From Xylogone sp. PMI_703 (lineage: Eukaryota > Ascomycota > Leotiomycetes), in assembly GCA_021399445.1 (NCBI GenBank), contig JAJTUQ010000004.1:2108001-2172000 (forward strand): a stretch of 64,000 nt of DNA, in the 5' to 3' direction. Below are positions 35,226 through 47,566 of the stretch, piece by piece. The notes beneath the pieces are model-generated. The model had not been told where the DNA came from, ran no database searches, and worked only from the letters and a program-made list of their open reading frames with translations. The translations under genes were made by a program, and so were the position numbers. Numbering within the stretch: position 1 is the first letter of the stretch; every line of letters begins with the position of its first letter.

Positions 35226-38019
35226 ATGCTGAGCCATATTGATGAGGCGTCGGACTCTGAGAACGAATCCCGATCTCGGGGCAAGGCTAAGATGTCTGCA
35301 CGAGCCGCCGATAACGTGAATGGCAAAGGGAACAAGCCTGCCCAAGAAGACGAAGGGCCTGCGTGAGTTGCAGCTAGGAGAACGTCGCACTTGAAAGCTG
35401 CTGCTAACTATCTACCTCTACGGGATAGTTGCCAGTCGTGTCGCAAAAAGAAAGCTAAATGCTCCCGGCGGCAACCATGCTCACATTGTGTGAGATTCGG
35501 TGAGCACGCCGTGCTTAGCTGATGATCGTGAACCCAGGTGTACTGACACCATCTAAGGTATAGATTGTGTTTACGACGACAAAAAGATGAAACCGGGATT
35601 AAGAACAGGAGCCGTAGAGAATCTAAGTCAGAGAGTAGGTACGTCTGAAGATTTGCTTCACCCTTAAATGGAAATGGGTGTATCGTGCTAACGTGAACTT
35701 GTCGCCTCCTAGTTGCGCTCGAAAATATGTTCCTAGGCCAGGGCATACTCTGGCAGCAGGTTTTTAGATGCTTAGATTCCATTTCCACTCGGACGCCTAC
35801 CAGTCCCGATTCTCCAAATGGCAATGCGGCCAGCACTGGCGAGAGTCTGAAAGATTGCGCAGCTCAATTGAAGGCCACCCTGACTAGTATTTCGGCGAAT
35901 GGTTTGTATTCAGCTGGCGATCCCATTGTGCCCATCCAACAAAACCCTTTGAAGCGAAAGCGCGACGAGATCGAACCCAGCGAAGATGGCCCAGCCGCAC
36001 TGCAACCGGACATTGAGAATGCAAGTGAGAGTTTGCTGCCTCCTGACGATTTAATAGACAGCTTGGTGGATATATACTTCAGGAAGATTCATCCCTGGAT
36101 TCCAATCCTCCATGCAAACCAATTCCGAGCGCGGATGGCGAAACCACAACAGCGGCAGAAACTAAATACGATATTTCATGCAATCACTTCGCTCTGTGTG
36201 CGCTTCTCAGAGGATCCTAGGCTATCCAATGCTGCAGTGAGGGCTAGGTATGCCAAAAAGTGCAGAGAAACGGTGATTCTACAAAGCATGGAGTCATTCT
36301 CTGTGGAGAATCTACAAGCTTTGGTCATTTGTGCTTTTGACATTGTGAGTAGATTAGCAACAAATAAAGAATCCAATGCAACCATTCTAATATATTCACA
36401 GATTGGAAGTGGAAGAGGACCTTCCGCCTGGTCGATCGTTGGTAGTATGACGAGGACGGTGGAACAATTACAGCTAAGCGTGGAAGACGAAGACAAGCGT
36501 CCACCATCTGAGTTTCTCATCAAGCGCATGGCATTTCTTCCAGCTGCCGAGAGCTGGACTGAGCAAGAAGAACGTAGGCGGGCATTTTGGAATGTCTTTC
36601 TCATGGACAGATTTTGCAGCATCGCAACTGGATGGAATTTCTCGCTCACCAGTGCGGACGTGAAAAGGCGGCTACCTTGTGAAGGGGCTTTATGGGAAAA
36701 GGGGAAGCCTCTAAAGACTCCAACTCCGTATTTTGGTATCGCAGACAAGTCTGCGAATGGGGCACTGCCAACCTCAAGACCCGAACTCGAAGATCAGGCG
36801 TCGATTGGAGGGTTCGCATACTGCATAGAGGCATCAGAGAGCCTCAGCCTTGTCACAACCTTCTTCCTACGACATGCCGTCAACGTATCCAGCCCTAATG
36901 ACGTCCAGATGTGGTTGATGCGGTTTAAAGAGCTCGACCTACGTCTTGTTCAGTTAGTATCTCTAGCACTTCTCATTAAACGGAAGTCCGTGCTAACCAC
37001 AAGTCAGGTGGAAAATATTCCTTCCAGAACAATGGCGAGAAGCATGCGCTCTGAATGCGGATGGAATACTTGATCCCAATCTCACTTTAGCACACATCAC
37101 TCATAACACAGCGGTTGGCTTATTACATCAAGGAATAGCTTATCCGTCCGCAGAGTGGCAAGCAAGCCATATACGACTGCCTTCAGTATCCAGCGCCGAG
37201 ACTTGTATGGCCGCTGCTACAGAAGTTGCAATTATAGCAGAAAAATATCTCTTGGATTCTACATCACCAACAAATGCGCAATTTGCATTCTGTCTATTCA
37301 TTAGTGGCCGTATGTTTCTTGCTCATGTCTTGCACTATGGAACGTCGCTCCCTCCCGAATTCGACTCTTTAATTAATAGTCTAATGGAGATATCAAGGCG
37401 CTGGAATGGGCCACATGTCGAACCCGGGTCAAAAAATGCAGATAATCTTGCGTCAAAGTTTGCTACACGCCTGATTCAAGCTCGGAATCAAGGGCCACAT
37501 TCTCTAGATATCAGACAGTCTGCTTATTCAGAGGAGCAGGTGCAGGATTCTGCAAATACACAGGATGGAATGAATATTGAAGGAAATAGCAATCAAATCC
37601 ATCATCTCAATAATATCCTTTCCGGGTCTGAGATGCCATCAGTTGATATGACGAATGGCCATTCAATCGAGAACGATACAATAATAGTTGAACCAGAAGG
37701 TTCTCCAGATAGCATATCGCTCGCCTTTCCACCTCTCCCCTCAGCTTTCCAACCGCATTATACCAGTGCAACGCAAACAGCAATGCCGTCCCCTTTGCCC
37801 GGAAATGCTCACATTCAACCAAATCAATTCTATGGACAACATTCAGAAGAAGGCCCTCAGACGGGTTCAGAATATCCAGATCCTAGGACTGTTGAATATA
37901 ACGGCACTATGACTGGGTTTGAAGACTTGCACTCATTTTTTGAATATTCCTTTTTGCCAAACCAGAGAATAAGCATGTTTTCCGGACCTCCTGGTAAAGA
38001 AGATGAGCACCAGCAATAA
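35226..38019 (+). CDS. Zn2Cys6 transcription factor with fungal-specific domain
   Basis: An 846-aa protein from five exons (35226-35362, 35429-35499, 35558-35638, 35713-36952, 37008-38019). The zinc cluster is split by two introns and reads CQSCRKKKAKC...CSHCVRFGIDC once joined. The fungal-specific domain (about residues 200-520) includes YFRKIHPWIPILHANQF, EERRRAFWNVFLMDRFCS and DPNLTLAHITHNTAV. The last intron (36953-37007) is needed: without it the frame stops, with it LVQWKIFLPEQWREACALN is restored. A Ser/Gln/Pro-rich C-terminus could activate transcription. Head-to-head with the ACS transporter and upstream of GH88, it is the likely local regulator. Confidence 0.92.
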
Positions 38020-38383
38020 TTACGGCTAATCAGATGACTACGATTGAATCAGTTACATGACCAACGGTAGCGAAATCCCGCGACTTTCAGACTAGGCACC
38101 GCGCTTTTTACTCGATCTACAGCGTATTTGTGGAACTATCATACGTAAAAAAAGGGTGATATCGGCTGAACATACAGCGCAGCCCTCGCTGTTTTATTTG
38201 CAAAGAGGAGAGAAATAATGCGAGCTCTCTATTTGCGCTACCTAATACCTAGAGCTGAATGTATAAGTGGGTAGAACGAAAATATATAAATCGTCTATGA
38301 GAATATATGCACATGTGATCCGACACAAAGAAATCATCTAGAAAAAAATGCTAGCCACCTTTTCTGTCCACCTGGATTGACAT
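38020..38383. other. convergent intergenic region
   Basis: 364 bp between convergent 3' ends, no gene seen. Confidence 0.5.
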
Positions 38384-40151
38384 TCAATTGCCATTCTTCT
38401 GGGAATGATGCTGAGATGTAATTTCTGCCCCGATTCCCATATCCAACAATTTGTTTCCCGCAAGTAAAAAGAAGTAATCAGCATACACCAATCCGTGATT
38501 GGCCCATCTTCGAGGCGCGAATTCATAGTTGTTGATTGTTGCACCGTCCAATATTGTCTCTGCGCCCTTTCCTAGGTCAACCTCCAGGGGCCCGGATTCG
38601 CATGAGCTGCCATGTTCGACAGAAGGTATACTAACTTCGGAAGTGATAAATCGTGCTGATGGTGTCAATTTCAGTGCACATACAGAGGCTAAGATGTCAA
38701 GCGCCCCTCTCAGGTATGGCGATGACTCGCCCAGTGCAGTCAGCGCCTCGTGAATGAGAACCATTCCATAACTTGCAATCACTGCTGCACTAGTATCGGT
38801 GGGCATATCCGGTGTAATCGGCGCTGAGAAATCCCAGGGAGGTACTCCATTCTCAGGAAGGTGCGCAAGGAAGTAATCAGCACATTTACAGGATGTATCC
38901 AGGAAACTTCTATCTCGGGTCCAACCGTATGTTTGTGCAAAGCCTGTTATTGCCCATGCCTGACCTCTCGACCAACATGAATTGTCGGAATAACCTTGGT
39001 TCGTGAGCTTTTGTTTCACTGTACCAGTAGTCTGATCAAAGTTAACAACGTGATAGGTCGAGGAATCTGGACGTATATGGTGTTTTTGAGTAGTTTTAGC
39101 ATGAGATACTGCAATATCATAGAACTTGCGGTCACGAAGTTCAGTTGCAGCCCAGAATAAAAGGTCCAAGTTAAGCATATTGTCCTAGTGAACGAATTAG
39201 CAGTCGGTCAGATATCTTCGCCATAAGTGCAGATACTCACTATAATAACCAGAAAATCTAGAGCAGGGTCAAGAAACTTGTATCGGTTTGTAACACAAGT
39301 ATCCCATGATCTGAGACATCCAACCTCCGCGTTGAACCGCCGAGCTAGAGACTCAGCTGCAGTCACAAGCGTGTCATATGCCTTTGTATCACGATCCAGT
39401 TCCCAAGATAGCCTTGCCCAAGGTGATATCATAAAACTCAGGTCGTGTGTAGTAGTGAGGCGAGCATTTTGATGAAGATTAATGCTCCACCATTTGCATG
39501 CATATCTAAAGTAGAATCAAGCCGTCAGCTTCAAATCTTTGTTCATATCATCTTAACAAGTATGACTGGATAAAGTCACCCGCACACCTACTGCAACTGG
39601 AATGGATGGGGAATTTGTGGGCCCCCAGAGTATGGAGAAGGAGGAAATGAATGCGGATGCTTTCGTTGTCGTTCAAGGAGAGCGTAGAGGCAACCAGGGA
39701 AGAATCCTGAAGTCCAGAAGTCAAGTTCTCTATAGACATAAGAAGCTCCTCCCGGTTTGGTGTATTCGGGATACTGAGTAGGAGGGCTGTGCTGCAAGAT
39801 AATGCATTAGCCATGTCTCGTCAGATGCGCATGCTACCAAACTACATACTTTATTCAAAGCCCTTTGAGCTACACCCCAGATCTTTGCGATAGCAGACTC
39901 GGAATACAGTGCGTATAATTGCTCTCTCACCACATCACTCACAATGGGCGAATTCAAACTTTCCGGAATCGTCGGTTCGATTAGACCATTTCGAGACACA
40001 CGGTGGATTTTCTATACAGATATGAGAAGCTATTTGACCAATTCCTATGTGGAAACAAGCTCACGGTAATTGGTCGATTGCCAGAGATTTTTGGAATAAT
40101 ATCCACGTCCCCGTCCAATGTATCTCTGGATCGTTTTCTAGTTTCCTTCAT
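38384..40151 (-). CDS. GH88 unsaturated glucuronyl hydrolase, cytosolic
   Basis: A 504-aa protein from five exons (40151-40065, 40011-39850, 39791-39592, 39505-39241, 39184-38384). GH88 enzymes hydrate and release the 4,5-unsaturated uronic acid left by polysaccharide lyases. Family marks: catalytic-region Asp in RELDFWTSGFFPGCLY, the second Asp in IIDNMLNLDLLFW (across the last intron), CWSRGQAWAITGFAQTYGWT, PPWDFSAP and DTSAAVIASYGM. Every junction rebuilds a conserved block (QLQYACKWW, LNKHSPPTQYPEY). The first exon is the least certain. No signal peptide is present (MKETRKRSRDTL), so it should act inside the cell on imported oligosaccharides. Confidence 0.88.
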
Positions 40152-41755
40152 GATTCGACCATAGTCTTCAAGTATATAGACAATATGAAGTATCTCAAAA
40201 GAACAAAGTATCCAGACCCGATTGACTAGCTAAATAAAGCTTGCACCTGTGATTATAACACTGGAGAGTTAAAGGAGAGTAGATTACGAGTTACCAAATT
40301 CGACGGGCGCCGGGCAATCTCCTCCATCTAGAGGCCAGTCCTTGCTAAAAGGGACTATATCTTACAAATATAGTATAGTATAGTTAATATGGTCGATACT
40401 CCGAGAATGCAGATTTGCACTGTGGATCTAAAGGGTTCCAATCTATTGCTGGCGGGCCATCTGCCGGAGCGCCGCCCGACGTGCAGATGCACAATTCCCC
40501 AGCCTCCGCATACGACCTCACGGATCACGAACAAGGCAAAATATTCCGAGCGGCATCCACGAGGCCTTGTAGCTATTGAAGCTCATAATGATAAACAACC
40601 GTGGCACAGCAGCTTGTATTGGATGTGATTCGATGTGTACATGGGCGGCTTGGTATGATGAGGCACAGCTCAAAGTCAACGCAACATCAGCTGCCAGTCT
40701 TCATATACTTCTCGCGTGGCTTCTTAAACGCCGTTACTCTCGTGTGAGAGATATACTTAACGCTTTTCTTGTTGAGGAGATTAAGAACGACCTACTGCAA
40801 GAAGAGGAGATTGATAACTTCTCAGTTATCATTAACTATTATATGCACTTTAAGCAGTAACTGTGAATCCAAATGTAATGATAACTCAACGTATTACTTC
40901 TTTAACTCTAGGACGATGCTAATGGAGTCCTGCGTGTAGGTTAAATGGTCAACCTTGACTGCTGGCGAAGTATACGGACGGCCTTGTTCATTAAGGGCAA
41001 GGCCACTGTTTCTTGCGTTAATAATTGGTATTTTATCGTAAAGGGAAGGAACTAGTTACAATTCCTTGAATTTTGGCGCCAGATCTGGAAATTCCGTCCG
41101 GTCTGTCCTATAGAACTTTCTCGAAATTGAGCACTAAATGCGGTTTCCATGGATTCAGCGATTAGCTGTATCACTATGGTTTGCTGGGGATATCGTAGAG
41201 GATTATTTCATCCTCCATGGTGCAATAGAGGTTGATGAATGTAGGCTTTTATTACAAATGGGAATCGCGGTAGAGGTTATGCCCAGGTTTGGAGATTGGA
41301 TTGTGGCTGTCTCCCCACTTTCCTTGCGGATAGTTTCGTGATGCTCTGCACCTCGCCAAGTGCTACTAAAAGGCGACCAAACCTAAGTACCAGAGGTCCT
41401 TGTTTTCTACACCACTTTGGGCTATGAAGGCCAGGAATCAAATGAAGTTGACGGAAGCAGGTAGGCTAGAAGTGGAACCAGCAAATAATAGCTCCATCAC
41501 CCGCTATGCAGGCCGAATAAATTGAACGAAATGGTAGTGCGCTTTTGAAGGATAAGTCTATTCAATTCGCAATAATGTCTTATGAGACATCTAGAATAAG
41601 AATAATCATTCGCTGAATAGGTATACAACAACATACACATTATCTACTCAAATCTAATACTGTACAAATCCTGCCCAGTCGCCATCAACCAAGGACAGAC
41701 GCTGAATAAGATCGAGGCCTTTCTGTAAGATTAACATAAGTGGCCTGTTACACCC
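40152..41755. other. 1.6-kb region with only doubtful frames
   Basis: Holds the GH88 promoter. Frames at 40588-40860 and 41138-41341 have no recognised family and weak start context; they may be relics. No gene called. Confidence 0.4.
40453..40466. promoter_or_regulatory. CGG-N8-CCG palindrome (candidate Zn2Cys6 site)
   Basis: CGG GCCATCTG CCG, 302 bp upstream of the GH88 ATG. Third copy of this spacing in the cluster. Confidence 0.45.
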
Positions 41756-42768
41756 TCAAGCATACTGCTTAACTTGCTCCTCGGACCACTCCCAAAAGCT
41801 CTCTGCCATGCCTGTTCCACCCTCCGCCTTTGATCTTGAGCCGGTTTCTAAGTCAGACCTTTGGGCATCAAAGCGACCCCAAGGTTGAAGCCAGGCGCCC
41901 GATTTATCCAAAGTAACGTCCGGTGAGAGGCCAGCGAATAGTTCAGTGTACGCACCGTAAATTGGCGGATACACTAACATATTGATGATGGGCATCTGCC
42001 AGCGAGGAACATGTCTTTGGAGATCAGTTTTCAGATTGCCTGGGTTGAGGGACACGCTGATGATGCCATCATTCTTGTGCAACTTAGCAAACTGTGTTGC
42101 ATGGTAGTAATTTCCAGCTTTGCTGATGCCATATTTGGTCCATGCACCAGCGTCTGTGTGGTAATCCATATTGTTGAGATCTATCCCGCGAGGTGGCGCT
42201 CGGCGAATGGCTGATGATGATACCCAGACTACACGGACAGATCCAGGAGCAGCGGTTTTTGCAGTGTGCACGAGAAGAGGGGTGAGGAGCTTGGTGAAGA
42301 GAAAAGGCGCGAGGCAGTTGGTGCCTAATTGCAGTTCGTAGCCTTGTTTTGTCTTTGAGCCTTGAGGTGGGATCATAACGCCAGCATTGTTCCAGAGCAC
42401 GTCCAATCTCGTCTCCTTTGAAAGAAATTCTTCAGCGGACTTCTTGATTGTTGTCAAGTCATTTAGATCGAGGTGCAAAAAGACGAGCCCGCCCCCCGAC
42501 CCTGGGAAAGCAGTTTTGATGTCGGCGATCGCACTGTCGGCTTTCTCTCGAGATCGGGCTGCGACGTAGACCTTGGCGTCGTGGGAGTAAAGAATCTGAG
42601 CTAGCTGTTTACCAACACCACTCGAAGCACCAGTCACTATAAAGACCTGTGACAATTAGCTGTTTATCTATTATATTAGGGTTGAATTAGGTTGATGCAT
42701 ACTTTCCCAGCTTGGCTGTTTATTGAGTTCTCCGTGAAATGCGGTTTCGGCGGGAAAGTATTTTTCAT
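41756..42768 (-). CDS. short-chain dehydrogenase/reductase
   Basis: A 318-aa protein from two exons (42768-42703, 42646-41756) with a 56-bp intron. Without exon 1 the only start would be a TTG, so the small exon (MKNTFPPKPHFTENSINSQA) is needed; it joins as AGKVFIVTGASSGVGKQL. Motifs: cofactor site TGASSGVG, LDVLWNNAGVM, and active-site Ser in VVWVSSSAI with YGISK. The substrate block and C-terminus (GAWLQPWGRFDA) resemble fungal retinol-dehydrogenase/WW-domain-oxidoreductase-like SDRs. An NADP-dependent keto/alcohol oxidoreductase is likely; substrate unknown. It stands alone between gene-poor stretches. Confidence 0.9.
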
Positions 42769-43686
42769 CGTGTTTTTTTCTAAACGTGTAAGATAAGAAT
42801 TAAGATGTAACTTAAGAAAGTATCCTGATTTCTATAGAACAAAAGAGACTATGAAGCCAGGAACCGCGTTCCTCAACGATGAATAATTCTGGTACATCAT
42901 AGATATACTCCGTAGTGCCAGTGCCTTTAGCTGAGGCCTGAATATAGACAAATTCAGAGAAGAATAAGAATCGATCAACCGCAGCGAATCATATCCCATT
43001 CCGTTGCGGGGCCTTATTTGAGTTGCATTAGTGCATCAGCCGCCCGCATTAGTGTCGTTCACATAGAGTTTAGCCCCTAATTAGTCAGCGCCAAAGGAGA
43101 GCCCTCGCCGAAAGCAACTTGGCGATGTCTAAATTGGTTGCATTCCCAAGAAGAAATCTCAGATTGAGGAAGAACCCATATAATATTGGCCATTTCCAGC
43201 GCGGAAGATCAATGGGAAAAATTAGCACGTGCCATAAGGATGCTTTATATGGTTTATAACTCTGCCGTACTACTGTACAGTAGGTATTGCTGACAGAAGC
43301 AATACGAGTACTAATAACACATAAATCGACTTCATGTTGCGATGTTTGTACCAGCGTCACACTGACTATTGAAGGCTAGCTTATAATTCAGACTCTTCGG
43401 CTGAATATTTTATATGGAGTACATATTTGGAGGCGGGCCATAATGTTGCAAGAGTTTCTATCATCGTGAATTACTGTAACAAGCTACTGATTCATATGGT
43501 CGCTCTACAGAGTCATAAGGCACGTAAGTGGTATTTTACAGCTCAGGCACCGAATTATCATCACATCCAACGACGCGTGATAAACGAATCCAAAACTGTC
43601 AACAATTTAGATGTCTGGTCCGATATTTTATCCGCTGCCTCTGTGGTTGGTCATGAGGGTATGGTAAGGTGCAGAACCGAGCAGCC

Positions 43687-43764
<78 letters not shown>

Positions 43765-45098
43765 GAAAATCTCTGCCCTTACCGCTGACAACAGGGCTGA
43801 GAATAAGATGGAAACCTAAACATAGCCGAAGTGGTAAGTTGATCAAACCTACCCGGCAAGCATCTAGGGAATGCAAACAAAAGGCACCCATCCCTTCCTT
43901 ACAACCCGAAGCTTTACTAATCCGTAGGAAATAGGAGTTCCGTCATGCTGCTGATGAACACAATTATCAAACCTTCAACCTCGGCCCCTTGACTAGCGGT
44001 AGCCACGATAATATACGATAGTTTTATTGTGCTTACTGGCTGACTTTGAGCACAACTCTACGGCATCTTCCGCAGCCTTGTGCTCCAGCATCCATGTGAA
44101 TCCGCATCCCCGAAGTCCGCCGTGGATTGCCGCTGACTTGCCTGAGCCTGCCTGCCGGGCTGCGAACGGCCGTCTTCGGATGTCACGGCCGCCGCTAAAT
44201 GCAGGCCGGAGGAGGGGCTGCTGCTAATAATATAGTGGTAACTGTGCCATTTATTAGCACAGGCTTACAGTGGTTTACAAGTCAATAATCATACCTGACC
44301 GCCAGCTTGGGACATATACTTCGTCAGTTATAAAAGCAGACGCAGTTGCTCCATTGCACCATTGCACCATCGAATGCAAATTGAATCCTCGCTTGAAGTG
44401 CTGTTAGGTAAAGGCCTTGTGTAATATTAGCGTTGTAGGATTAGCTAGAGAGTGTAGGAAAAATCGTTCAGTTTAACTGGGCAATGTTTTACTCCTTGGG
44501 CTCGTAGCAGCATGTTTACCATATGGTTTATATATGAACTGTACGTAAAATAGAGCACCAATTATAGGAAGAAATAAAAGACTGGAGCATTTTTGCAATG
44601 TTATTCTCTACCTTGATTCTAATGCATGGCATTAAACTATTTATGCAGTATGTTGAAAATTGAAATGAATATTTAAGTAATGAATGGAATTCCAAAGAGA
44701 ATTCCGAATATGTAGTAAATCAATATGGCCAAGATTTAACTTCTCACATATAATGATTTTATACTATGATGTAGAAACGAGCTCAATATCTGAACTCTGT
44801 CTGTACAGTGCTTTTATAACGTTTGTACCCGTGAATCGCCAAGGTGGAGAAGTAATGCGGGTGATTATGATTAGTTATTCAGATCTACGTTGCTGAAGAC
44901 GTTTCCCCAAGGTACACAAATGCGGGGTACTCCAGGAGCAACTAACAAAACACGGAAGAAAGGGTCATGGTTCGATTTAATTGCACGCTGAGACTCTCGT
45001 CTGTGTTGGTCAAGGATCAGGAAACATACGTGTTAAATTGAGCTGCACCCGCCTGACTTTTTAACTGCTGTGTTATTGATAATCACTGACGATATAAA
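42769..45098. other. 2.3-kb AT-rich gene-poor region
   Basis: Contains the (TAT)26 microsatellite at 43687-43764 and a short GC-rich island (44095-44225, with several CGGCCG-like words). No supported gene. Confidence 0.5.
43687..43764. repeat. (TAT)n trinucleotide microsatellite
   Basis: 78 bp of uninterrupted TAT/ATT units, about 26 copies. Reads as poly-Ile or poly-Asn in spurious frames. Confidence 0.98.
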
Positions 45099-47264
45099 AT
45101 GCTTAGTGATGCAGAGAAGAGGTCCTTGGCTTCGTCACATCAAGACTCGCGGCGGCCACACAAAACCCGATCTCGAATCGGTGCCGCATGTATTCGATGT
45201 CAGAAAAGGAAGATCCGTGTAGGTGTTCTCTCATTCTGATTGTGGAGTTGCTGATGGTTGTGGAACGCAAAATAATGACCAGGCAAACAGTGTGATGCTT
45301 TATTGCCGGCTTGTAGCCCATGCCAGAAAGCAGGGACACAATGCGTAGGCGGAGGCACATCGCGTGAAATTCCACGAAGGTAAAGTACGTCTTCCTGTGT
45401 GCTCAGGAACTAGCATTGACTATAATCACTAGCTATGTGAATGATTTAGAGACCCGTATAGAATGGCTGGAATCGGTTATTAGAGAGAATATCCCCGATG
45501 TGGATTTGGGCATCGGAGGTGATGGTAGACCTGATGGAGCTGGAGTTCCTCCTCTAAAGGACTCTAATGTGCTCCCAACACCGCAAGAGAATGATCCGAT
45601 CCAGGACGATGGGACACTTGGAAAATTATTCGATCAAATTGGGCTCATATCCGTCGCTGCAGGGGCAGATCTTCGTTATTTAGGCCCATCCAGTGGGCTG
45701 TTCTTTACCAGATTCGTCTTAGGTGGGCTTGGAAAGAATACTCAGATTGACAAATTTCCCACTCTAGACTCTTCAGATGAGAGCTTCACTGTCCCTCCAG
45801 ATCTACTCGTCATTCAACCAAAAGAGCTGCCGTTTGATCAGAGGCATACCCAATGGATATCGCAAGCATATTTCGAGAGTGTTCATCTGCAGTTTCCTTT
45901 CCTGCATGAACCAACACATATGGAAATCATTCGGAGAATGTACGGCGGAGATGAGGTCGGACCGGTGTGTGAGTTCCACGTTTTTATGGTACTGGCTATA
46001 GGGGCCACCATTCTATCGCGACGAGCAAAAGTCATGCTCTCCGCCGAGGGGTACTGTGCTTCTGCGATAAGTCAACTCGATAGCATATTCCAGTCCTCGT
46101 CACTCCATAGCATCCAATGTATCTTGCTGCTTGAGATGTATACCCTCCACAATCCGTCATCGGGGAGTTGTGGATGAGCAATGCGACCTTCGAGTAAGCC
46201 ATACACGATCCCATGTAGTTTTTCAGTTAAGATTAATGTTGAAGTTGCCTGATGATATAGATGATGGTGATCTCAAAGCAGGTCAACGAAAGCCTCGCGA
46301 GGAAGGTGATCCTCTAACCAGGATGTCCAGTGCCATTCATCTCTTTAAGTGCGCGAGACTCAACTCCGAAATAAAATGCGTCTTGTACTGTGTCGAACGG
46401 CAGTACCCACCCTACACACAGCCAACCATTACTGATTTAGAGGGATGGAAAGTTGATATTTTGTCCCGGCTCTGGCAATGGAAGGAGCAGATTCCACAAC
46501 ATCCTGAAGGAAGTCCACAAAACCACATGAATCTATTTTGTGAGATTAAATATCATGAGCTCCTCATGCTGGTTCTCCGGCCAAATCCGCGCTTCCAAAA
46601 CCCCAGCAAAGAGTCTGTTCGTGAATGCTTTTCTAGTGCGGTGGAGTGTAGTAAGCTCTATTACCGGTTATACACCACCAAGTCTTTACACTACAGCTGG
46701 GCTGGTATCCATTCTCTTTTCTTGTGCACAATTGTTATTTGTTATTGTGTCTGGACTCCTCAAGGTGTTGCCGATGAGGCAGATTTTGACTGTCTCGTGC
46801 AAGCGTTGAAAGCTTCATCAGATGTTCTCAGTGCAATGGGAGAATATTGGTCAGAGGCGACCAGGAGTCGTAATATCATGGATCGTATCTCCACGGGCAC
46901 CATACGGTGCTTTATGCAGAAGTTCAATGAGATGCGAAGTTCCAGCACGCCATCAGGGTCACAAGCATCAACGGAATTCTCGTCAAATTTGAGCTCACAA
47001 AAGCAGGCTGAGTGGATCGATGTGGACCTGACTTCAAATGATCTCTCTTCACTTCAGTTTGAGGACGGGGAGACAAGCAATGTACTTTTTGCTCCTAGCT
47101 ATGGGACCCAAGACGAGTCTTTTACGTCTGCCGGTTTACTTTCATACTTCCTTGGCTCCGGAGCAGATATGGTAATGAACGGTTCTGGGATTCCCAGTGA
47201 ATATTTTCTGGGTTCGGACGATATAATGCGGAGCTTTTTTGGTAATTATGGGCAAAATGAATGA
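45099..47264 (+). pseudogene. Zn2Cys6 transcription factor, probably inactivated
   Basis: Exons 45099-45218, 45291-45379 and 45433 onward give an intact zinc cluster: CIRCQKRKIRC, then CSPCQKAGTQC, then the linker IPRSYVNDLETRIEWLE. The regulatory domain proceeds normally (QWISQAYFESVHLQFPFLHE, LEMYTLHNPSSG) but stops at 46175. One base added in the G4 run at 46162-46165 would give ELWMSNATFE, the expected continuation. After that the match jumps to LPDDIDDGDL (from ~46235), which in relatives lies some 60-70 residues further on, so the middle homology region is missing. The C-terminal half then runs open to 47264. A frameshift plus internal deletion indicates a pseudogene, unless an odd intron (46156-46230) yields a shortened protein. 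Confidence 0.65.
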
Positions 47265-47566
47265 ATTCTCAACAGGTAAGAAAAGGATAGTCCAGACTTG
47301 AAAGGGCACACTTCATATCCAAGCAAAGTTGGTCTCTGCTACTCTGATTTACCGCGTTCTTATGTCGATTGTGTAATATACTGTAGTATAAATCATATAA
47401 CACACATTCAAGGAAGGTCTATTAAAATTACTGAATCTTCCTCTCTTGATAGCATATCTGAGCTCATTTCTCAATTGTGTCTGATAACTAACTAGACATG
47501 AGTCTCTACCTGTTGCGACAGTCCACCATCACATTATTTCATTCCTTCCTTCATTCAATGCTGCCC
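47265..47566. other. convergent intergenic region
   Basis: 302 bp, no feature seen. Confidence 0.5.

Noticed and set aside
36953..37082. Apparent frameshift in the Zn2Cys6 factor at 35226
   Set aside because: Explained by a 55-bp intron with good donor (GTTAGT), GCTAAC branch site and CAG acceptor; the joined protein restores conserved residues.
40588..40860. Frame with a Leu/Glu-rich helical end (DLLQEEEIDNFS)
   Set aside because: Looks slightly protein-like but no family, no exon partners, weak start; could be a relic, not called.
43427..43891. Frames with poly-Ile or poly-Asn
   Set aside because: Produced by the (TAT)26 microsatellite.
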